This document shows, in pieces, positions 24,962 to 34,118 of a stretch of DNA of 64,000 nucleotides. The DNA is taken from NCBI GenBank assembly GCA_902780785.1, contig CACZGS010000005.1, positions 186,001-250,000 of the forward strand, in the 5' to 3' direction. The stretch is from Oscillospiraceae bacterium (lineage in GTDB: Bacteria > Bacillota > Clostridia > Saccharofermentanales > Saccharofermentanaceae). The notes under the pieces are model-generated. The model had not been told where the DNA came from. It did not search any database and saw nothing but the letters and a program-made list of their open reading frames with translations. The position numbers and the translations under genes were made by a program. Position 1 is the stretch's first letter; each line of letters begins with the position of its first letter.

Positions 24962-27486
24962 CAAGGCAGGCTCCCGTATGAATCAGGCATATAGTTATAT
25001 ACCGGGATTATGAATTCGAATCCTGCATCTGTCATGCCGATCGAATCATAACTTCTGTAATATCTCTTTCCTTCAGAATACGCCATCATTATATTCTGTG
25101 CATACTGATGATTGTACTTTTCGGTGCCGTCATCAAGGACATCAAACTTCTGGAAATACAAAGTGTTCTGTCCTTTATCAATATAACCCGAAGCGATCCA
25201 CTTTGCACCGCCTTTGATAGCTTTCTCCGGAGAAGTCCACGGAAGAAGGAACTGTGCTTCCTGATCGGTAATTTCCTTTCCGTCCCAGTCCTTGCCCCAC
25301 TGAGCATACTTGGCGCCGTTTATTACCGCGCCTCCGGCCTCAGTCGTAGCATACGCTCCGATATTGTAGAAATTATAGAAGCCTTCGAAGCCGGTTACTT
25401 CACCTCTCCAAAGGGCAGACTCGCCGTTGTAACCCATCTCCTGAATGATCCTGCTCGCAAGGAAATACGGTGATACGCCGGCTTCCTTTCCTGCTTCAAA
25501 GATGATCTGTGCATAGTCCTTACCGGCGCCGTCCATGAAGGAACCTTTTATGATCTCCTTTACGCCTTCGACCGTGTGTACCTTAGCGTCGAATCCGAGC
25601 ATCTCGAACATGAAGATCTTCTCAGGTGTAAAGAAGTTTCTGGGATCCATGAAGTAGCTTACGACTTCGGATTTTGCAGCCATCCAGTCCGGCTTATCAT
25701 AGACCTTGCTGTTAGGCTTAACGTAGGACGGATAAGACGACTTCTCGATAAGGCTTCTGCCGTAGCTGCTCTCAGCCTCCAAAGCCGTATTGAACGAGAG
25801 GTTCGTGTAATAAGGCGTGAAGACATAGTTCGGCTTGAGATTATGCAGGAGCCAGAGTCCGCTGTAGTAGCTCACAGGGAATTTCGAGAGCGTATTCTGA
25901 TAGAATCCGCCGGAATCATTTCCGTTCAAAAGGTAGATGGTATAAGAATCGGTAAACCCGTCAAAGCTCGTGATCGTAAGCGTGATCTGCGTTTCGCCGT
26001 GTGGCAGTTCGAATAATTCGCCCTGCGTAAGTTCACGCTCATTGCCGTTGGAATCTGCGATGATCTTAACATCGGCAGAATAGCCTTCGAGCGCCGAACA
26101 CCTTAATGCGATGCCCTTTGTGTTGCCCGCATAGAAACCGTAATCACGGGTAAGGTAATCGAACTTCGGATAAAGATCGACGTTCTTGGCAGAGGAATAA
26201 TCCGCCATCATGAGTGAGGAGAGAGTTCCGTTGATGGGAACGATACCGGCCTTCTCCCTCTCGACATCATAAGTGTTGTTCGCCATATCTTTGAGCTTTA
26301 CGCTGCTGCCGCCGTCATCGGTTACGGCCATATAAGTACCGTCAAAATATGCGCAGTCTCTGGACTGGACCATTGTAAAGCTGACATCGCTTTCCATATC
26401 AGTGGAAGAAGATGCCCTGCTGACACAGACATAGAAGCAATTAGATACACCGGTGATTCCGGTCTCTTCTGCAACCGCATCGGCATCCTGTTTCCTGCCT
26501 CTCAGCATTGCATAAGGAATGCCCGGATTCTCATTTGTACCGATGAGCTCTCCCTTAAGATCGTAAAGAGATACTCTGATGTCTTCTGATAATCCTGCGA
26601 AATTGATATAGCAGTTCTCATCCTTGCAGTCGATCATGTACCAGGAATCGGGTTTTCCTGCAGGGATAAAAGATGATTCAACAGAACCGGGTTCGACCAT
26701 GATCTTCTCCGGGATAGTGATCTCACCACCGGAGATAACCGTTCCTCTTCCGTCAGAACTCCTTAAGAGCGCATAGACTTCATGTCTTCCGGGTGCGCAG
26801 TCAGCGGTGTCCCATGACAGCACGAACTCTTTGTAATTCGCATTATTGCCGCTCTTGTCAGCAGAATATTTCAGATAACCGTAGAAGAGCGAACCGTCAA
26901 CAAAGAAGTCCGTTCTGACTTCGTCTCCGGTTGCGGAATAAGAGCCCTTGGATTCCCTGATACCGACAGTATATTGTTCGGGAGAATCGGATGTCTTATC
27001 CAGACTTACATTGGAGATCACGCTTCCCTGTCCCGAAGGGTTGCCGGAAGCCCTTAATTTCCTGCTCTCTGAAGCAATGGCTTTATCTATTGCGACCACT
27101 CTGGAATACTGCTTGAGGTCGCTCAAAATGTGATCTATTTCCTTCTGCTTAGACTCTCCGTAGATGACTGTACAAAGGTCGTTTGCAAACTGTTCGTCAG
27201 AGATCCCATTCAGCAGATATTCAGGTGATGTCATAACGGAGATAACATAATCACCGCATGAGATAAGTCCGTCTTCAACACGGGCCTTTGCTATCCTTAC
27301 CTCGTCATCTGAAATGGATGTCAGGGAACCTGCGCGCACAACGATATCATCGGCAGTCTTCAATGTCTTTCTGTCGGGATCGCTGATACCCGTATCAAGA
27401 CTTAAGGCCGTGATAACTGCCGCTGCCACACCCATGACAACAAACAGAACTGCAACCGCAATATATTCGATACGTCTTATATACAT
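24961..27486 (-). CDS. Membrane-anchored peptidoglycan glucosaminidase (GH73-like)
   Basis: An 841-residue protein with an N-terminal membrane anchor (about 8-30), a segment resembling DUF4214 (about 85-125), several beta-rich domains, and a C-terminal endo-beta-N-acetylglucosaminidase domain (about 640-830). The catalytic region shows VSPYFLASRIIQEMGYNGES, with a candidate catalytic Glu, then GFYNFYNIGAYA and KGGAKWIASGYIDKGQNTLYFQ, as in LytD/LytB-type enzymes. It should cleave glycan strands outside the cell. Another cadherin-like segment may lie near 495-560. It overlaps the surface-protein gene downstream. Confidence 0.8.
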   Translation of the reverse strand: MYIRRIEYIAVAVLFVVMGVAAAVITALSLDTGISDPDRKTLKTADDIVVRAGSLTSISDDEVRIAKARVEDGLISCGDYVISVMTSPEYLLNGISDEQFANDLCTVIYGESKQKEIDHILSDLKQYSRVVAIDKAIASESRKLRASGNPSGQGSVISNVSLDKTSDSPEQYTVGIRESKGSYSATGDEVRTDFFVDGSLFYGYLKYSADKSGNNANYKEFVLSWDTADCAPGRHEVYALLRSSDGRGTVISGGEITIPEKIMVEPGSVESSFIPAGKPDSWYMIDCKDENCYINFAGLSEDIRVSLYDLKGELIGTNENPGIPYAMLRGRKQDADAVAEETGITGVSNCFYVCVSRASSSTDMESDVSFTMVQSRDCAYFDGTYMAVTDDGGSSVKLKDMANNTYDVEREKAGIVPINGTLSSLMMADYSSAKNVDLYPKFDYLTRDYGFYAGNTKGIALRCSALEGYSADVKIIADSNGNERELTQGELFELPHGETQITLTITSFDGFTDSYTIYLLNGNDSGGFYQNTLSKFPVSYYSGLWLLHNLKPNYVFTPYYTNLSFNTALEAESSYGRSLIEKSSYPSYVKPNSKVYDKPDWMAAKSEVVSYFMDPRNFFTPEKIFMFEMLGFDAKVHTVEGVKEIIKGSFMDGAGKDYAQIIFEAGKEAGVSPYFLASRIIQEMGYNGESALWRGEVTGFEGFYNFYNIGAYATTEAGGAVINGAKYAQWGKDWDGKEITDQEAQFLLPWTSPEKAIKGGAKWIASGYIDKGQNTLYFQKFDVLDDGTEKYNHQYAQNIMMAYSEGKRYYRSYDSIGMTDAGFEFIIPVYNYMPDSYGSLP

Positions 27487-27489
27487 TGG

Positions 27490-28125
27490 TTAAGCATCCC
27501 TCCCGGTGATCTCATCCAATGTATAGCCGTAAGAAGGAACGAAGTGTTCCATATAGTAATCGACTTCAGGCATGTTCATTTCCTTGATGATCCTGCCGGT
27601 GGATTCTTTTGCGGCGACAAATTCCGCATTGCCCGTGCTCTCTTCTCTCAGGCACTTGATATAAGCCGCGATCTTGTCTGCAGCTTTTACGAGCTTATGC
27701 ATAAGCTTCTCTTCTTCAGTGTTCTGCGAAGGATCCAGTAGCTCTAAATATTCAGCCCTCATCTCAGGGTCATCCGGAAGGAGCTCAACAAGGCTTGCGG
27801 CAGCCTCGGATTCAACTTCCTTATAAGCTTTTGTGATCTCCTTGTTGCGGTATTTGATAGGCGTGGGAAGATCGCCCGTTAAGATCTCGGTGCAGTCGTG
27901 GAAAAGCGCGTATGCCTGTACCTTGTAAGGATCAGGCAGGATGGCACCCTCCTTATCCTTCTCGAATCTGTTGTGAAGTATCGTCAGACAATGCGCGATG
28001 ACCGCAACGTCAAAACTGTGCTCTTTAATATTCTCGGTCCTGCTGTTGCGCATCAGTGCCCATCTTCCGATGTACTGCATGCGGTCGAGCATCGCAAAAA
28101 AACCGTATTCTTCCCTGTTATCCAT
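27490..28125 (-). CDS. YfbR-like HD-domain 5'-deoxynucleotidase
   Basis: A 211-residue HD-fold protein: first His region in NIKEHSFDVAVIAH, the HD pair in ALFHDCTEILTGDLPTPIKY, and a distal Asp in AADKIAAYIKC. This fits YfbR, which removes the 5' phosphate from deoxynucleoside monophosphates. It lies 12 bases after dgt, a second deoxynucleotide-degrading HD enzyme, so the pair probably trims dNTP pools together. Confidence 0.85.
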   Translation of the reverse strand: MDNREEYGFFAMLDRMQYIGRWALMRNSRTENIKEHSFDVAVIAHCLTILHNRFEKDKEGAILPDPYKVQAYALFHDCTEILTGDLPTPIKYRNKEITKAYKEVESEAAASLVELLPDDPEMRAEYLELLDPSQNTEEEKLMHKLVKAADKIAAYIKCLREESTGNAEFVAAKESTGRIIKEMNMPEVDYYMEHFVPSYGYTLDEITGRDA

Positions 28126-28137
28126 TCTTTATCTCCA

Positions 28138-29367
28138 TTAACTCTTATAGATCTCGTTGAAGCTGCTTACCGCAAACGAATCCGTCATTCCGGCGATGTA
28201 GTCTGAAACGTAGATCGGGAGCGGTGTGTCGATACCGGCTTTGTATTCAGGATGGTTCTTAACGAATTCGGCGAACTTCCTGATCGAAGAAGACTTCGAA
28301 TCCTCAGCCTTTTCGAGGTTCTTCACAGCCTCATAATATGCGTCGAAAAGACCTTCCAGCATTACGTCGCAGTACTTTTCATAAGTCTTTACGTTTCTTG
28401 CCGTATAGATCTTTGCAACATTCTCTTTAAGTGTGTGCTCGAGCGCATCGCCTGCGTGATTGCTCATCATGATGCAGCCCTTGTCCATGCTGTTCTCGAT
28501 GATGTCCTGAACGAGGAAATTGATGATCTCGGAATTCGAACTTCCGATAACGTCAGATACGACAGGCACGTCAAACTCGCTCGCGATGACGCCTGTTCTT
28601 AATGCATCCTCAATGTCCCTGCCGACATAAGCGATCTTGTCCGCGAATCTTACGACGCAGCCTTCCATCGTGGCAGGCCCCTTGCGGTCCTTCTTGGGGA
28701 TCAGATAAGACAGATCCTCTTCGGTCTTATCCGTGCAGGGAACGAGCTTTCTCTCGTCGTAGTATTCACCGCAGTGGCAGATGATTCCGTCCCTTACTTC
28801 AAATGTGAGATTAAGGCCATATTCGTCATTGTGCTTTTCGAGGATATTGAGTACGCGCAGACCGTTCGATTCGTGCTCGAAATAAAGCCTGGGATCGATC
28901 TCTTTGAGCTTCTTGTTAAGGACTCTTTCACCGCTGTGTCCGAACGGTGTATGTCCTATATCGTGGCCAAGTGCAATGGCCTTTATAAGATCAACATTGA
29001 GATTAAGCGCACTGCCGATCGTGGAAGCGATATAGTCGACATAAAGAACATGCTCAAGTCTTGAGCAGATGTGATCGTTCGCGGGATTGAAGAAGACCTG
29101 TGTCTTGTGCTTAAGGCGTCTGAATGCCTGGGAATATATGATCCTTCCCATGTCACGTTCAAAACAGTTCCTGACATCGCCGTCATCTTCTTTAACGACT
29201 CTGCCCCGTGATTCGGAACACTTGGTGGCATTTACGCTCAGGATCTTGTCCTTCTGCTCCTGAAGCATCCTGATCTTTGCCTTGGTCGCCTCGGAGATCT
29301 TATCTGACTTTCCGATGCATGCAACACTGTCGGCATAAAGGTCCTGGAAACTGAGATTATCTGACAT
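28138..29367 (-). CDS. dgt: Deoxyguanosinetriphosphate triphosphohydrolase
   Basis: A 409-residue HD hydrolase that splits dNTPs into nucleoside and triphosphate. Motifs: AFRRLKHKTQVF, RLEHVLYV (first His), ALGHDIGHTPFGHSGE (HD), and a later Asp in VRFADKIAYVGRD. A ribosome site AAGGAGA precedes the ATG. It begins 75 bases after pcrA ends, with a possible -10 between. Confidence 0.92.
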   Translation of the reverse strand: MSDNLSFQDLYADSVACIGKSDKISEATKAKIRMLQEQKDKILSVNATKCSESRGRVVKEDDGDVRNCFERDMGRIIYSQAFRRLKHKTQVFFNPANDHICSRLEHVLYVDYIASTIGSALNLNVDLIKAIALGHDIGHTPFGHSGERVLNKKLKEIDPRLYFEHESNGLRVLNILEKHNDEYGLNLTFEVRDGIICHCGEYYDERKLVPCTDKTEEDLSYLIPKKDRKGPATMEGCVVRFADKIAYVGRDIEDALRTGVIASEFDVPVVSDVIGSSNSEIINFLVQDIIENSMDKGCIMMSNHAGDALEHTLKENVAKIYTARNVKTYEKYCDVMLEGLFDAYYEAVKNLEKAEDSKSSSIRKFAEFVKNHPEYKAGIDTPLPIYVSDYIAGMTDSFAVSSFNEIYKS

Positions 29368-29400
29368 CAGTTGTAGTCTCCTTCTAAAATACGATAAATT

Positions 29401-29406
29401 ATTATA
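29401..29406 (-). promoter_or_regulatory. Possible -10 element upstream of dgt
   Basis: A perfect TATAAT on the minus strand in the 75-base gap between pcrA and dgt. No convincing -35 hexamer or TGn extension goes with it, so this is weak. Confidence 0.3.
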
Positions 29407-29442
29407 CTACAAATGGTGTGCCCTATTCTAAATTGCCCCGTA

Positions 29443-31881
29443 TCAGGCCTTTGAAAGCCCCGCTGCGTTCGCGAGCATGTTCTTCCTCATTCCGTCGAAA
29501 TCGACCGTTACGAGCGCGTCCCCTCCGACAGGCTCGACCTTCAGTATCACGCCTTCGCCGAATCTCGGATGAACTACCTTCATGCCCTCGAAAAGATCAT
29601 TCGGTCCGAGCTGTCCCTCGCGCATGGTATTCTGCTTCTTCTTGTCCACGGTAAACTGTGACTTGATGGCAGAAGCGATAGACTTCTTGGACTTCTCCCT
29701 CTGCGTCTCACCCTGCGGAACATCCTTCGGAGTCTCCCTCTTCGAACCCATCAGATAAAGAAGTTCCGGATTGATCTCTTTTATAAATCTCGACGGCTGG
29801 TTGCAGTTCGTCTGGCCGAAGAGCATTCTCTGTCTCGCAAGAACGATAAAGAGATTCTTCTTGGCTCTCGTGATCGCAACATACATGAGCCTTCGCTCTT
29901 CTTCCGTATCTTCCATGCTCTGGATCGACCTGTAGCTAGGGAATACGCCCTCTTCAAGTCCGATGATGAATACCGCACCGAACTCAAGACCCTTCGCGCT
30001 GTGGATCGACATAAGCTTTACAAAATCATCAGTATCATTGAATTCATCGCCTTCGGTAAAGAGCGAAGCATTCTCCAGATAAAGTCCCAGGATGCCTTCC
30101 GTCGTATCTGCCGTCGCGGTATCGAAGAAGAAATCGTCGTCGACTTCAACAGGCAGCCCGTCACCTTCATCGATTTCCAGAGTATCCATATCTACGGGCT
30201 CTGCGCGGTGCGCCTTATCGTACTCTGCAGCTTCGGACAAAAGTTCCTTTAAGTTCTCGACACGGTCGATGATCTCACCTTTCTTCTCGCGCTGCTCGGT
30301 GATCTCTTCAATGATGCCGGATTCGTTCTCGACATAGTCTACGAAGTGCGCGAAATCCATCTCATCTTCCCTGAGCTTTTCCTTCATCTCATTGATGAGA
30401 TCAGTGAAAGCGCAGATCCTGTTTGCTGATCTCACGAGTTCCGGATAATCAACCGAATGCTCGGCAACTTCAAACATGCTGATATTATCAGAGAGCGCAT
30501 ATTGCCTGATCTTCTCGATCGTGGCATCGCCGATACCCCTCTTGGGAACATTGATTATACGTTCAAAAGCAATATTATCCCTTGGATCATTGATGAGTCT
30601 CAGATAAGCGAGAACATCCTTGATCTCTTTTCTGTCATAGAACCTCATACCGCCATATACCCTGAATGGGATTCCAAGATTATGGAGCGTGGTCTCTATG
30701 TTACGTGACAGCGCATTCATTCTGTAAAGCACGGCGCAGTCAGAGAACTTGAACTTGCCCTTATCGACCATCATCTTTATGGTCCTGCCGACAAAGTCAG
30801 CCTCGCCGGCGCTCGTATCGGCATTCATGACGATTATCTTCTCGCCCTGGGAACCCTCTGTCCTCAGTCTCTTGCTCTTACGCTTCGTGTTATTCGAGAT
30901 AACGCAGTTAGCCGCATCAAGTATCGTCTTAGTCGAACGGTAATTCTCTTCGAGCTTGATTACCCTGGCGCCCGGGAAATCCTTCTCGAACTTTAAGATC
31001 AGCCTTACGTCCGCGCCTCTGAATGAATAGATGGACTGGTCGTCATCACCTACGACACAGATGTTGCCGCTGCCTGCAGCGAGCTTCATGACCGCACGGT
31101 ACTGCGTCTCATTCGTATCCTGGTACTCGTCGACCATGATGTATCTGAACTTCGCCCTGTAAAGCTCGCAGATATCGGGATTCTGATCTAAGAGCTTTAC
31201 CATGTTTACGAGGATGTCGTCGAAGTCCATCGCGTTATTCGCAACCAGCTTCTCCTGGTATCTCTTATAGATCCTCGCGACTACGCCGAGGAAATACTCC
31301 TTGCCCGCAAGAAGCTGGTACTCCTCAACACCGACGAACTTGTTCTTGGCATTGGATATCTCGATCTGAACGCTCTTGGGCTTGAACTGGCTGTCGGCAA
31401 TATCCAGTTCCTTCATCGCTTCCTTAATGAGCTTTAACTGGTCATCGGTATCAATGATCGAGAAATTCTGTGAATAGCCCAAAAGCTCAGCGTGCCTTCT
31501 TAAGAGCCTTGCGAAGATGCTGTGGAACGTGCCGCACCAGATATACTTCGAACGGTCTCCGACAAGTCCCTCGATACGCTGGCGCATCTCATTTGCAGCC
31601 TTGTTCGTAAATGTGATCGCAAGGATCGATGAAGGCGCGACATTATGCTTCTTCATCATGTAAGCGATGCGGTATGTGATTACTCTTGTCTTACCTGATC
31701 CTGCACCTGCCAATATGAGCAGCGGGCCGTCCAGGTGGGTAACGGCATCCTTCTGCTCCTTGTTAAGGCCTTCTAAGATCTTGTCGGCATCCTGATCCGC
31801 TGCCGTCTCAGGGCCCTCTCCGTATATGCTCTCCAGGTCCCTGAAGAACTCTTCTGAATTACTGAAAATATCGTCTGCCAA
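29443..31881 (-). CDS. pcrA: UvrD/PcrA-type DNA helicase
   Basis: An 812-residue superfamily 1A helicase involved in repair and in clearing RecA. Motifs: Q motif LNKEQKDAV, Walker A GAGSGKT, motif Ia AITFTNKAANEM, motif II VDEYQDTN, motif III GDDDQSIYSFRGA, motif VI VAITRAKKNL. The C-terminal 60 residues (HPRFGEGVILKVE) form the Tudor-like RNA-polymerase-binding domain of PcrA. Residues about 575-605 are an acidic insert. The start is TTG (31881), 9 bases after TTAGGAG. Confidence 0.93.
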   Translation of the reverse strand: MADDIFSNSEEFFRDLESIYGEGPETAADQDADKILEGLNKEQKDAVTHLDGPLLILAGAGSGKTRVITYRIAYMMKKHNVAPSSILAITFTNKAANEMRQRIEGLVGDRSKYIWCGTFHSIFARLLRRHAELLGYSQNFSIIDTDDQLKLIKEAMKELDIADSQFKPKSVQIEISNAKNKFVGVEEYQLLAGKEYFLGVVARIYKRYQEKLVANNAMDFDDILVNMVKLLDQNPDICELYRAKFRYIMVDEYQDTNETQYRAVMKLAAGSGNICVVGDDDQSIYSFRGADVRLILKFEKDFPGARVIKLEENYRSTKTILDAANCVISNNTKRKSKRLRTEGSQGEKIIVMNADTSAGEADFVGRTIKMMVDKGKFKFSDCAVLYRMNALSRNIETTLHNLGIPFRVYGGMRFYDRKEIKDVLAYLRLINDPRDNIAFERIINVPKRGIGDATIEKIRQYALSDNISMFEVAEHSVDYPELVRSANRICAFTDLINEMKEKLREDEMDFAHFVDYVENESGIIEEITEQREKKGEIIDRVENLKELLSEAAEYDKAHRAEPVDMDTLEIDEGDGLPVEVDDDFFFDTATADTTEGILGLYLENASLFTEGDEFNDTDDFVKLMSIHSAKGLEFGAVFIIGLEEGVFPSYRSIQSMEDTEEERRLMYVAITRAKKNLFIVLARQRMLFGQTNCNQPSRFIKEINPELLYLMGSKRETPKDVPQGETQREKSKKSIASAIKSQFTVDKKKQNTMREGQLGPNDLFEGMKVVHPRFGEGVILKVEPVGGDALVTVDFDGMRKNMLANAAGLSKA

Positions 31882-32005
31882 AGCAAAACTCTCCTAAATA
31901 AAAACCGATTATGCAGATTATATCAGTTCTCGAAAATATTAGCCGTCAAATAATGGGACAATTTCCGTTTGTACCAAATGTTTATAAATTTTAAAAGAAA
32001 AAGAT

Positions 32006-32011
32006 TATAAT
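32006..32011 (+). promoter_or_regulatory. -10 element immediately upstream of ktrB
   Basis: A perfect TATAAT ends only 8 bases before the ktrB ATG, in a very AT-rich stretch. Transcription would start at or next to the start codon. No clear -35. Confidence 0.45.
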
Positions 32012-32019
32012 ATCAGCGT

Positions 32020-33357
32020 ATGAGTAACAGTAATAAAAGACATTTCAGGCTTAGTGGTGCCCAGACTATCCTCTTGGGCTTTGTTATTTTGATCCTTGCG
32101 GGCGCTTTCCTTCTTATGCTCCCCTTCTCATCGAGGTCGGGAGAATGGACAAGCGTTACCGATGCTCTTTTCACGGCTACTTCGGCAAGCTGCGTTACAG
32201 GTCTTGTCCTTTATGACACATGGAGTCACTGGACATGGTTCGGCCAGCTCGTGATCCTCTCTCTGATCCAGATCGGCGGCATGGGAGTCGTTACAATGAC
32301 GACCGTATTAAGCAAGATCATCGGCAAGAGATTAGGCCTTCAGGCCAGGACCACAATGCAGGAAGCAGTTTCCGCTCCGAACCTCGGCGAGATCATGAAA
32401 TATACCAGGTTCATCTTCCTCGGATGTCTCATTTTCGAAGCCTTGGGCGCGATAGCAATGTCTCCCGTATTCATCTCAGAGTACGGACCTTTGAAGGGCA
32501 TCTGGCTCTCGGTCTTCACATCGATATCCGCATTCTGTAATGCCGGCTTCGACTTGAACGGCACACACGGAGAGTTCTCTTCAATGACGCCTTACATGGA
32601 TAACCCCATTATCGTAATAACTCTCGTATTCCTGATCCTCACTGGCGGCCTGGGCTTCCTTACATGGATGGATATCAGGAAGCACGGATTCAAGTTCTAT
32701 AAATACAGCACACAGAGCAAGCTCATCCTTGTCATGGAATTGATCCTGGTGCTGGTACCCATGGTCTATCTGTGGTTCGGTGAATATTCCGATTACCCTG
32801 CAAACCAGAGATTCCTGGCTTCCCTTTTCCAGGCTGTAACACCGAGAACGGCAGGCTTCAACACAACTGACTATAACGATTTCTCAGGCACAGGCGTTGT
32901 CATGACGGTAATCCTGATGCTCATAGGCGGCGCGCCGGGTTCTACCGCGGGCGGTATGAAGATCACGACGGTCACGATCCTCTTCCTTACCATGCTCGCG
33001 TTCTTCAAGCGTGAGAAGTCACCTGCGGTCTTTAAGCGCAGGATAACCACGGAAGCCATCTACGGCGCTGTTGCCGTATTCATGCTCGACATTATGCTCG
33101 CAGTCTTGGGTTCCATGTCGATCGCCAAGATCGAACACAGGGCATTCTTAACCGCACTCTTCGAGAGCGCATCCGCAGTAGGTACCGTAGGACTCTCGAT
33201 GGGTATAACTCCGACATTGCATACTATCTCAAAGTATATATTGATCATACTGATGTACACGGGACGTGTGGGAGGCCTGACTCTCGTCTTTGCCGCTATC
33301 ACCAGGAAGTCGACAGGCAACAGGCAGTATCCCGCAGATAACATAGCGGTCGGTTAA
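32020..33357 (+). CDS. ktrB: KtrB-type potassium uptake membrane subunit (TrkH/KtrB family)
   Basis: A 445-residue superfamily-of-K-transporter protein with four M1-P-M2 repeats. Each filter glycine is visible: ASCVTGL, AFCNAGF, TPRTAGF and GTVGLSMG. Length and N-terminus fit KtrB, not the longer TrkH. It works with the cytoplasmic KtrA ring encoded 23 bases downstream. There is no Shine-Dalgarno sequence before the ATG, which together with the close -10 suggests a leaderless or nearly leaderless message. Confidence 0.92.
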   Translation: MSNSNKRHFRLSGAQTILLGFVILILAGAFLLMLPFSSRSGEWTSVTDALFTATSASCVTGLVLYDTWSHWTWFGQLVILSLIQIGGMGVVTMTTVLSKIIGKRLGLQARTTMQEAVSAPNLGEIMKYTRFIFLGCLIFEALGAIAMSPVFISEYGPLKGIWLSVFTSISAFCNAGFDLNGTHGEFSSMTPYMDNPIIVITLVFLILTGGLGFLTWMDIRKHGFKFYKYSTQSKLILVMELILVLVPMVYLWFGEYSDYPANQRFLASLFQAVTPRTAGFNTTDYNDFSGTGVVMTVILMLIGGAPGSTAGGMKITTVTILFLTMLAFFKREKSPAVFKRRITTEAIYGAVAVFMLDIMLAVLGSMSIAKIEHRAFLTALFESASAVGTVGLSMGITPTLHTISKYILIILMYTGRVGGLTLVFAAITRKSTGNRQYPADNIAVG

Positions 33358-33380
33358 ACCGGCAGAAAGGAAATTAACAT

Positions 33381-34034
33381 ATGAAGAGCGTACTCGTAAT
33401 CGGAATCGGACGATTCGGCTATCACCTCATCGACCAGCTGAGCAAGGCAGGCGATGAGATCCTCGCAGTGGATTATTCCGAGGAGAGATTGGAACCCGTA
33501 TTGGGAATGGTTACAAGTTCCCTGATAGGTGATGCCACAAATGAGCAGTTTATTAAGTCTTTGGGCGTAGAAAATTTCGACGTCTGCTTCGTAGCGATCG
33601 GAGACAATTTCCAGTCTTCGTTAGAGACAACTGCCCTGCTCAAGGATAACGGCGCTAAATATATCGTCGCAAGAGCTTCCAGATCAGTTCAGAAAAGATT
33701 CCTTCTTGCGACCGGCGCTGACTCCGTTGTCTTCCCCGAGAAGCAGCTTGCAGAATGGTCAGCTGTCCGTTACTGCTCCGCAGACGTTGTAGATTATCTT
33801 GATTATCCGGGCGATTATTCGATCTTCGAAGTCAAAGTACCGGAAGCCTGGATCGGCAAGAGCCTTGCTGAACTCAGCATCAGGAACAAGCTCCACCTCA
33901 ATGTTCTCTCAATAAAGAGAGATGACACTCCGATCCTGGAATTCCCTGCTGACTTTATCTTTAAAGTCGGTGATACCGTAACGGTTTTCGGAGCCGACAA
34001 AGATCTCCAAAAGAACCTCGGCATCAAGTACTGA
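33381..34034 (+). CDS. ktrA: KtrA-type nucleotide-gated regulatory subunit (RCK)
   Basis: A 217-residue RCK protein: Rossmann GIGRFG (8-13), Asp31 in AVDYSEE for ribose binding, GDATNEQF, and a C-terminal RCK_C domain (about 135-217). It forms the ATP/ADP-sensing octameric ring that gates KtrB. AAAGG precedes the ATG. A terminator follows. Confidence 0.92.
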   Translation: MKSVLVIGIGRFGYHLIDQLSKAGDEILAVDYSEERLEPVLGMVTSSLIGDATNEQFIKSLGVENFDVCFVAIGDNFQSSLETTALLKDNGAKYIVARASRSVQKRFLLATGADSVVFPEKQLAEWSAVRYCSADVVDYLDYPGDYSIFEVKVPEAWIGKSLAELSIRNKLHLNVLSIKRDDTPILEFPADFIFKVGDTVTVFGADKDLQKNLGIKY

Positions 34035-34060
34035 TACGCAGAAAAAGATACTATCAATGG

Positions 34061-34096
34061 ACAAGGCGGGCCCGACGGCTCCGCCTTGTTTGTTTT
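34061..34096 (+). terminator. Terminator after ktrAB
   Basis: A 9-base stem (ACAAGGCGG/CCGCCTTGT) with an 11-base loop, followed by TTGTTTT, 26 bases after the ktrA stop. Confidence 0.75.
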
Positions 34097-34118
34097 AATA
34101 CATCATTTTCCGGTTTGT

